Shown: one piece after another, positions 1 to 5,317 of the stretch
Position numbering within the stretch: the first letter of the stretch is position 1
Layout: each line of letters starts with the position of its first letter
Assembly (NCBI RefSeq): GCF_900099765.1
Contig: NZ_FNDX01000044.1
Span: forward strand, 1 to 51,230
Source: Paenibacillus typhae
Lineage (GTDB): Bacteria; Bacillota; Bacilli; Paenibacillales; Paenibacillaceae
Direction: 5' to 3'
Length of the DNA: 51,230 nucleotides
Translations under genes and position numbers: made by a program
The notes under the pieces: generated by a model
The model's database searches: none
What the model saw: the letters and a program-made list of their open reading frames with translations, nothing else
Told to the model about the DNA's origin: nothing

Positions 1-238
1 GTTTAATCGCAGTGTCCATCTTGTCCTCTAACTCCTGAACACGTTTTGCATCTTCGATACGTTCGCTAACAGAGGGTGTTGCCTGCTCACCGAATCGTTC
101 TTTGTAGAACTTCACCCAGTTCGCAATCGTGCTCGGAGAAACTGAATACTTACGGGCAAGGAAAGATATCTTTGTTCCATTAATCGCTTCTTGGGCAACT
201 TTGATCCGTTGTTCGTCGTACAACTTATTGCTCTTCAT
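1..238 (-). mobile_element. IS3-family transposase OrfA, partial (runs off the window)
   Basis: The minus-strand frame opens with ATG at 238 after an AGAAGGGGATGAGG ribosome-binding region and stays open to the window edge (79 codons). The N-terminal part reads as the helix-turn-helix of IS3/IS150-type OrfA proteins: a KLYDEQRIKVAQEAINGTK-like opening, then a YSVSPSTIANWVKFYK recognition segment, then a charged QELEDK stretch that would start the leucine-zipper region. OrfA binds the IS ends and, by frameshifting with OrfB, yields the transposase. OrfB and the far IS end lie outside the window, so activity cannot be judged. The near IS end should lie around 300-316, where the neighbouring kinase reading frame stops making sense. 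Confidence 0.8.
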
Positions 239-258
239 GTTCCTCATCCCCTTCTCTA

Positions 259-423
259 TTAGTGTACCTTATGCATCTTGAGGACTCCAATTCGATTAGG
301 GGGCTTGAGAGTTTCAATATCGTTTATTGGGTCGTACTTATCATAATAGTTAGATATATGACTGACTAAGGCATCCGCAAAATGTTTATATGTCTCCTTT
401 TCCTTATTCGAGATTCGAGAAAT
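259..423 (-). pseudogene. Out-of-frame C-terminal continuation of the protein kinase, cut off by the IS
   Basis: A 54-codon minus-strand frame without any usual start codon begins inside the last codons of the kinase, offset by one base. It encodes a hydrophilic helical stretch (for example KEKETYKHFADALVSHISN). Removing one A from the AAATTT run near 420-426 joins it smoothly to the kinase reading frame, so it is best read as the kinase's own C-terminal tail after a one-base insertion. From about 310 downward the frame turns into IS-end sequence (PPNRIGVLKMHKVH), so the natural C terminus is missing. An independent small gene is unlikely because no start or ribosome-binding site is present. 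Confidence 0.55.
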
Positions 424-1186
424 TTATTTCACTCATTACTCCAGCTGATATGACTTGGGATATTTCATTGAAAGAGCCATAACGATCACATGGATCAATT
501 TTGGTCATCTTATCAACAATATAATCAAATTTAAAATTGTCTTTTTTAATTCTATCCCTAAGAATACTTTGAAATAGTTTTCCAATGAAATAGATTTCAG
601 TCTGATGATTATATACTCCTTCTAATTGTGTTTCATTAGGTAGCTGTGTAACAGGCCAATTGAGAAATACACTTCTCCCCTCTTTTTCCTCAACCTGTAG
701 TTTTTTTCCGAAGCCAAAATCAATGATCTTTACATTTTCGTCCTTATCTATCATTATATTAGACGGTCTAATATCTCTATGTAATATTTGATTTTCTTCT
801 AGATATTCAAAGGCATATATAACCTCTTTAAATATGTCTGTCCAAGTCTTTCGAAAGGTTGGTTCAAATTTGTGAATAGCTACTCTGTCTACATATTCCA
901 TTTGCAAATAACCTGATTTAGCTTCAGGGTATAAATAATAATTAAAGTTTCTAACTATATTATGATGAGACACCTTGAATAAAATCTTTATCTCATCAAC
1001 AAAACGTCTAAATGTATCATCAGTATCATTAGAACCTTTTGGCGAATACTTTTTAAAAGCAAATAGCATGTCGGTCGTTTCATCTTTAAAGAGATGAGCA
1101 TCTCCAGTACCTCCGGCACCCAAAGGTGAGAGATGTCTAAAGTTTTTCATACTATTAAATTTCACTATTTCGCCTGGCTGCAACAC
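404..1186 (-). pseudogene. Orphan eukaryotic-like Ser/Thr protein kinase, frameshifted near its C terminus
   Basis: The 260-residue cytosolic protein is essentially a bare Hanks-type kinase domain. It has a glycine loop GAGGTGD (residues 23-29), an ATP lysine in FAFKK (K45), an alpha-C glutamate (E65), a catalytic loop HRDIRPSN (H136-N143, with R in place of the usual K after HRDL), a DFG metal motif (156-158), and a terminal DPCDRYGSF segment like subdomain XI. No membrane segment or PASTA repeat is present, so it is not the PrkC/StkP type. The catalytic motifs look intact; the stop after NLE appears premature because the next frame continues the protein. The start is GTG at 1186 with a poor ribosome-binding site; ATG at residue 13 is an alternative. 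The gene lies 22 bp after an unknown gene and is AT-richer than the housekeeping genes. The substrate is unknown. Confidence 0.7.
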
Positions 1187-1208
1187 AATTTATCCCATCC
1201 CTTTATTA

Positions 1209-1661
1209 TTAGTTTCGTTCTTTTGACCATTTCATCTGCGGAATAGCAGCATTTAACACAGAAGCTAACCACAATAATTCACTAACCTCTAAAACAACTT
1301 GAGCAAGAGGCATCTCTCCTTCATACTCCCGTAATCGTGCAACAGCCGTTTCTAAATAAGTTTGGCTAAGACTCTCAGGAACGCTCTTCGCCTGCATAAG
1401 CGTACGAGCAATGATTTGATCAAGAATTCGGCTATATTCAGCCTCTGCTTCCTTAATCGTGAGTTGATACTCCTTCCAGCCGATATCAAGACCAGAAATC
1501 CGAAGAGTATCACCTTCACGTTTTGCTACCCATTGTTCGCCATGTTCATTCTCGTAGTATGAGAAGTAAGAGTCATTTTGCTTTCCCAGAGTCCAAGCAG
1601 GGGGATTCGCACCTTGAATGCTTATACGAAGTTCAGCCGACAACTCTATCAACTCCTTCAA
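1209..1661 (-). CDS. Unrecognised 150-residue protein upstream of the kinase
   Basis: I do not recognise this family. The product is soluble and acidic. An N-terminal half rich in Trp, Tyr and Gly (AWTLGKQ, SYYENEHGEQWVAKREGD) looks beta-rich and could be a small fold such as an immunity or adaptor domain; the C-terminal half is predicted helical (LDQIIARTLMQAKS, LEVSELLWLASVLNA). The longest frame opens at TTG 1661, but an AAGGAG motif inside it sits 8 bp before another TTG (seventh codon, at 1643), which may be the true start. It precedes the kinase on the same strand with a 22-bp gap, so the two were probably co-transcribed cargo of the ssrA-linked element. Function is unassigned. Confidence 0.5.
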   Translation of the reverse strand: MKELIELSAELRISIQGANPPAWTLGKQNDSYFSYYENEHGEQWVAKREGDTLRISGLDIGWKEYQLTIKEAEAEYSRILDQIIARTLMQAKSVPESLSQTYLETAVARLREYEGEMPLAQVVLEVSELLWLASVLNAAIPQMKWSKERN

Positions 1662-1746
1662 GATATTGGAATGTTATATGGCAATATTCTCATACCATGA
1701 ATTTACTGTCAGAAGAATTGTCGACCGCTCCATACAGAGAGCTTTA

Positions 1747-3331
1747 TTACATTTCGGCTACAATGTTCTTCTCGTACAAAACATCATCCGCATTCACAAA
1801 TTGCACCTTCACATAAACATTCTTCGTCTCCCTCTGCACAACCACCTTCGATACAAACTTACTCACGATCTGATGCAACATCTGCGGATTCTGAACCTCT
1901 GCATCCAGCAGACCAATTAATGTCTGAATATCATATTTCACAGACGCGATGTATTCCTCTGGAACATCGAACTTTCGTAGCCCTTCCGACAATGCCGCAT
2001 GCTCTGCCTTCTTCTCCACTAACTCCGTCTTCATCTCATCCAACATCTCCTGATGAAATGACTTTCCTTTCCCTGCGTTCATGTCACCTACAACAGCATC
2101 TACACGTTTCTCCAAAAATTCGATCCCGGCCGCAAGGCTCGATACTTGAGCAATGACATGCTTGTTCTTCTCGTTATGGTACATGCGAATCTCTTCCTCC
2201 AACTGGTTATCCATCGACAACCGCATCAGCGTTGTTCTGAGCTTATTTGTCACAACCTCTTCCACACGCTCTTTTCTCCAGCCGACATATGAACAGAATT
2301 CTTTTCCCTTTCTCAGATATCCGCCACAAGTGTAGTATCGCTGTCCACCGCTCTTACTGCGTGTGGATGCAGAGTTGCCAACCAACCATTCGCGATCCGC
2401 ATTTGTCGCAGACCATGATGCTACGCGGTCTTATTACCGAAGGGCTTATGAGTTTCACCTCCACCATTGTTGCGTCGATTGGCAGCGGCCTGGCACTGTT
2501 CAAATAGTTCCTTCGTAATCAACGCTGGATGAGCATTCTCGGTAATGATCCATTCGGAGCGATCTCTCCACTTTTTCCCCTTGGTTTGATAGTCTTGCTT
2601 ATTCCACACTTTGCTTCCGATATACGATTCATTAATAATGATTGCACGGATGGTACTGGCCGACCATGTTCCGCCTTTTTGCGTAGGCACTTGCTGTTGA
2701 TTCAATTCAGATGCGATTTTATGGTAGCCTTTGTTTTCAAAAACATACTGATTAAATAACCACCGGATAATATCAATCTCTTCACGTGGCCCCGGCACCC
2801 ACACCGATTTCGTATTCTGCTGTCCCAAAGCGATGTGTTCCGTCCGATATCCGTATGGCGGCATTCCACCATTGTTGTAACCCAGTTTGGCATTCTGAGC
2901 CATTCCTTTCCGCACCTCTACAGCAAGATTGGCAATGAAGAACTCAGAGATGTTTTCAAGCATTCCCTCCAGCAGCATATCCTGCGGTGTCTCCCCTTCC
3001 GTTTTCTCCGTAGTAGAAATGACCTTCACCCCACATTGATTAAGCAACGCCTTGTAAATAACATGGTCGTCACGTTTGCGGGAAAACCTGTCGAACTTGT
3101 GGACGATCACCGCATCAAAGGACGATTGGAACGTTTGGCTAAAGCGATCATCTTCTGAAATTCCGGCCGATCATCCGTTTTGGCAGATTTCCCTTTTTCA
3201 ATAAATTCACAGACGATACTCCAGTTTTTCTCCATGCAGTATTGTTGTATGGCTTTTATTTGAGCTGGAATGGATAACTCTTTCTCTGCTTGACGCTTGA
3301 ATGACACACGGACATAATAGGCTACCTTCAT
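1747..3331 (-). pseudogene. Large serine recombinase (site-specific integrase family), three frameshifts
   Basis: The ATG at 3331 begins a resolvase/invertase catalytic domain with the YVRVS motif (nucleophile S10), followed by QIKAIQQYC and DRPEFQKM. The frame breaks near 3115-3122, where one T seems lost before the FDAVIVHKFDRFSR segment. The recombinase domain then runs to about 2425 (GMPPYGYR, ASTIRAIIINESYIG, ENAHPALI). A second shift lies near 2425 before a zinc-ribbon piece MVCDKCGSRMVG. A third is a GGTT tandem duplication at 2378-2387. The last frame carries the rest of the ribbon (YYTCGGYLRKGKEFC), a long coiled coil and a C-terminal beta segment. Such enzymes integrate and excise phages and conjugative or IS-like elements. 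Its place next to the ssrA 3' end suggests it was the integrase. It cannot make a full product now. Confidence 0.85.
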
Positions 3332-3368
3332 AAATACACTTTCCTCTCGTATATCGATTTTTGGGCAT

Positions 3369-3404
3369 AAAAAAAGCAGGCACACCCATGTGGGCATACC
3401 TGCT
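3369..3404 (-). terminator. Rho-independent terminator after the recombinase remnant
   Basis: On the minus strand AGCAGG pairs with CCTGCT around an inner CCCAC/TGGG stem, followed by seven T. It lies between the remnant recombinase fragment and the start of the larger recombinase, so it would stop transcription coming from the ssrA side. Confidence 0.65.
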
Positions 3405-3421
3405 GATAAATAAAGCTACTA

Positions 3422-3590
3422 TTAATTGGACTGTCTGCGAATCAATAAGGAAGCCTGAGCGGCATTCCACAGTTCCATGTCGATGATCGGAGGATGAGCA
3501 TCTTCGGTCACAATTAAATCATCCGCACTGCGTTTCCGGTTCCATACACGCCGGCCCAAATAAACCTGATTGCTCAGAACTATTTCTTAT
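3422..3590 (-). pseudogene. Fragment of a second serine recombinase
   Basis: The minus-strand frame ending at the stop at 3422-3424 has no start codon, but its roughly 52 residues line up with the recombinase-domain segment of large serine recombinases: SNQVYLGRRVWNRKR corresponds to the NESYIGSKVWNKQ region of the neighbour, and VTEDAHPPIIDMELW corresponds to its ITENAHPALITKELF. It differs clearly in sequence from the neighbouring recombinase, so it is not a recent duplicate. It is the remains of a different element inserted at the same place, or the tail of an older integrase deleted when the second element arrived. Confidence 0.7.
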
Positions 3591-3622
3591 TCGACATCAC
3601 ACAAGGAAGAAACCCTATAGCC

Positions 3623-3643
3623 ACGCGGATAAACCATCCGCGT
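3623..3643. repeat. Perfect 8-bp stem hairpin between ssrA terminator and recombinase debris
   Basis: ACGCGGAT and ATCCGCGT flank a 5-nt AAACC loop. No T-run follows on either strand, so it is not a plain terminator. It lies between the ssrA terminator and the first recombinase remnant, where an attachment-site arm or element end might be expected. Role unknown. Confidence 0.4.
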
Positions 3644-3660
3644 CGAGTATGATAACACGA

Positions 3661-3690
3661 AAAAAAGACCCCCAAGGGTCTTTTTCTGAT
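3661..3690 (-). terminator. ssrA terminator
   Basis: On the minus strand AAAGACCC and GGGTCTTT pair around a short loop and are followed by a T-run. It lies just beyond the 3' end of the tmRNA gene. Confidence 0.75.
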
Positions 3691-3698
3691 ACTCCATA

Positions 3699-4060
3699 TG
3701 GAGCCGAGGGGAGTCGAACCCCTGTCCGAAGATAACGGCACATAAGTTTCTACGAGTGTAGTTACAGATTTGATGTCACCCGAGTATCGCCCCGTAACCG
3801 GCTATACGTTGGGTCAGCCTGATTATCTTCTTCTGCTGACCCCAGGCGGAGACCAGACAGCGTATCCCACTACTTGTTAGCCCCTATCCCTGTCACATGG
3901 GCGATGCAGGGTAGAAGCACGCACACAGGTTATTAAGCTGCGAAAGCGTAGTTGTTGTTTTGTTTGCCGTTTAATAGGCTTTAGCGTTGATGAAGCGGAC
4001 GCGTCCCCACTACTCGCTGCTCATGCTCGAACTACCCCCGTCGAATCCAAGAACGGCCCC
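3699..4060 (-). ncRNA. ssrA: Transfer-messenger RNA (tmRNA)
   Basis: tmRNA rescues ribosomes stalled on broken mRNAs: it enters as alanyl-tRNA with SmpB, then serves as a template for a degradation tag. The ends form a tRNA-like acceptor: 5' GGGGCCG (at 4060) pairs with 3' CGGCTCC, with one G-U pair, and the T-arm GGTTCGACTCC is clear. The tag frame starts with GGC at 3968-3966 and reads GKQNNNYAFAA, followed by two stops (TAA TAA, first at 3935-3933), so the full tag is A-GKQNNNYAFAA with the two C-terminal alanines needed for ClpXP-type proteolysis. Length is 362 nt, as expected for the one-piece form. No CCA is encoded. The immediate 3' flank is a mobile-element remnant. smpB lies just upstream, as in Bacillus. 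Confidence 0.95.
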
Positions 4061-4165
4061 TCATTAAAAAGGGCGCTTCGGATCAAGCGGATCTTCTAAG
4101 CAAGAGAGATCCAATCTGCAGCCTCTAACCTGAGGACTGCCACGAAGCAAAAATCTTACTTACAC

Positions 4166-4171
4166 AGTATA
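4166..4171 (-). promoter_or_regulatory. Possible -10 box for ssrA
   Basis: TATACT on the minus strand lies about 105 bp upstream of the mature 5' end of tmRNA, leaving room for a processed leader. The -35 region (TGTTAA or GTTAAA) is weak, so this is only a candidate. Confidence 0.35.
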
Positions 4172-4256
4172 GCACATTTATCAACACTTTAACACGTGGG
4201 TTAAAGGAATTGAAGGAGCAATCTGGAATTCCTGCTTGCGGTAACACGTTAGCAGC

Positions 4257-4736
4257 TTATCTGGCGATCTTCTGCTTTTCCCGCAGCGCTCGCTGGATAT
4301 CGCGTTGAGCGTCCTTTTTGGCGGCAGAGTCGCGTTTGTCGTATTGCTTCTTACCTTTACCGAGGCCGATCAGCAGCTTGGCATAGCCGTTACGCACATA
4401 GATCTTCAGCGGCACTATCGAGTAGCCATCCTGCTTGGATAAGCCGAGCAGCTTGTTAATCTGCACCTTGTGCATCAGCAGCTTGCGCGTACGCGTCGGA
4501 TCGTCAGGATTGGAACGGTTACCCTGCTCAAAAGGGCTAATGTGCATATTGTGGATATGAATCTCGCCGTTACGGATGGTAGCGAACGCATCACCAATGT
4601 TAGCGCGGCCATTACGCAGCGACTTGATCTCTGTACCGGTCAGCACCATACCCGCTTCATAAGTGTCCTCGATAAAATAATCATGGGAAGCTTTTTTGTT
4701 CTGGGCGAGCACTTTCCCGTCTGCTTTTTTACCCAT
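4257..4736 (-). CDS. smpB: SsrA-binding protein SmpB
   Basis: SmpB is a small beta-barrel RNA-binding protein that delivers tmRNA to stalled ribosomes and mimics the missing codon-anticodon arm. The 159-residue product has the family blocks NKKASHDYFIEDTYEAG, LTGTEIKSLRNGRANI, HNMHISPFEQGN, RTRKLLMHK and the basic C-terminal tail GKGKKQYDKRD...REKQK that folds as a helix in the mRNA channel. The ATG at 4736 is chosen because AAGGAG sits 8 nt upstream; an in-frame GTG three codons earlier overlaps that site. It lies between rnr and ssrA, a classic Firmicute order. No anomalies are seen. Confidence 0.96.
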   Translation of the reverse strand: MGKKADGKVLAQNKKASHDYFIEDTYEAGMVLTGTEIKSLRNGRANIGDAFATIRNGEIHIHNMHISPFEQGNRSNPDDPTRTRKLLMHKVQINKLLGLSKQDGYSIVPLKIYVRNGYAKLLIGLGKGKKQYDKRDSAAKKDAQRDIQRALREKQKIAR

Positions 4737-5260
4737 GAAAGTCACTCCTTGAATCGATTTCCCCGCAGGAAGCGGAGTTAGTGTCAGATCTATATTGTAT
4801 CAAAATGGATCCGCTAAGCGCAAGGAAGCACTTGTATTGACATTGCAGGACATCGGCTTGCTCGCCCACCTCTATTTTGACAACTGTATGTCAGGTAGTT
4901 AGATAAAAGGGTATGCACTATGCTATATCATCCTCAATTAACGGTCATTACAGCATAACTGTACTCCTTTAGGGGACTCCCTTCATACTGTACTACCCAC
5001 TGTGTCAGGAGAGATGTACACAATTGGTTACTGTAACGGACTCAGGGGACCTTATTGGGTGATATTCGTGCCGTTTGATATTCTAACGGACATAGATAAC
5101 GCTATTTATGCTGGATTACTGCAATTTTCACATTTTAGCAACACATAAGGTCACTGGAGTCCGCAACAAGCTGCAGGAGGGTAATATGCAGAGAATAACG
5201 GCGTCTGAGTCCGTTAGGTTCGTTGTGCTGAACAAGCAGTCCGCAGGTCACAGCTCCATG
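4737..5260. other. Noncoding gap between smpB and rnr
   Basis: About 520 bp without a believable gene. The left part shows no clear structure. The right part (5034-5216) holds a repeat-like element described separately. A long plus-strand frame starting here is only the antisense shadow of the GC-rich end of rnr. Confidence 0.6.
5034..5216. repeat. 183-bp element bounded by perfect 12-bp inverted repeats
   Basis: TAACGGACTCAG at 5034-5045 is exactly repeated in inverse as CTGAGTCCGTTA at 5205-5216. Inside, TAACGGAC occurs again near 5083 and GTCCG near 5158, giving nested inverted motifs, so the RNA could fold into a long structure. It has no ORF of note. It could be a MITE-like or REP-like interspersed repeat; no target-site duplication was identified. 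Confidence 0.5.
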
Positions 5261-5261
5261 C

Positions 5262-5300
5262 AAAAAAAGCACCCCAAGCAGCCATATAAGCTGCTCGGGG
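5262..5300 (-). terminator. rnr terminator
   Basis: Minus-strand CCCCGAGCAGC pairs with GCTGCTTGGGG-type sequence around a TTATATG loop, then runs into seven T at 5268-5262. It lies just downstream of the rnr stop. Confidence 0.85.
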
Positions 5301-5317
5301 CGCCCCTCAGTCTCAGT

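Noticed and set aside
3540..3700. Clear attL core at the ssrA end
   Set aside because: The ssrA 3' end is present but no second copy is visible within the window, so an attachment core cannot be defined.
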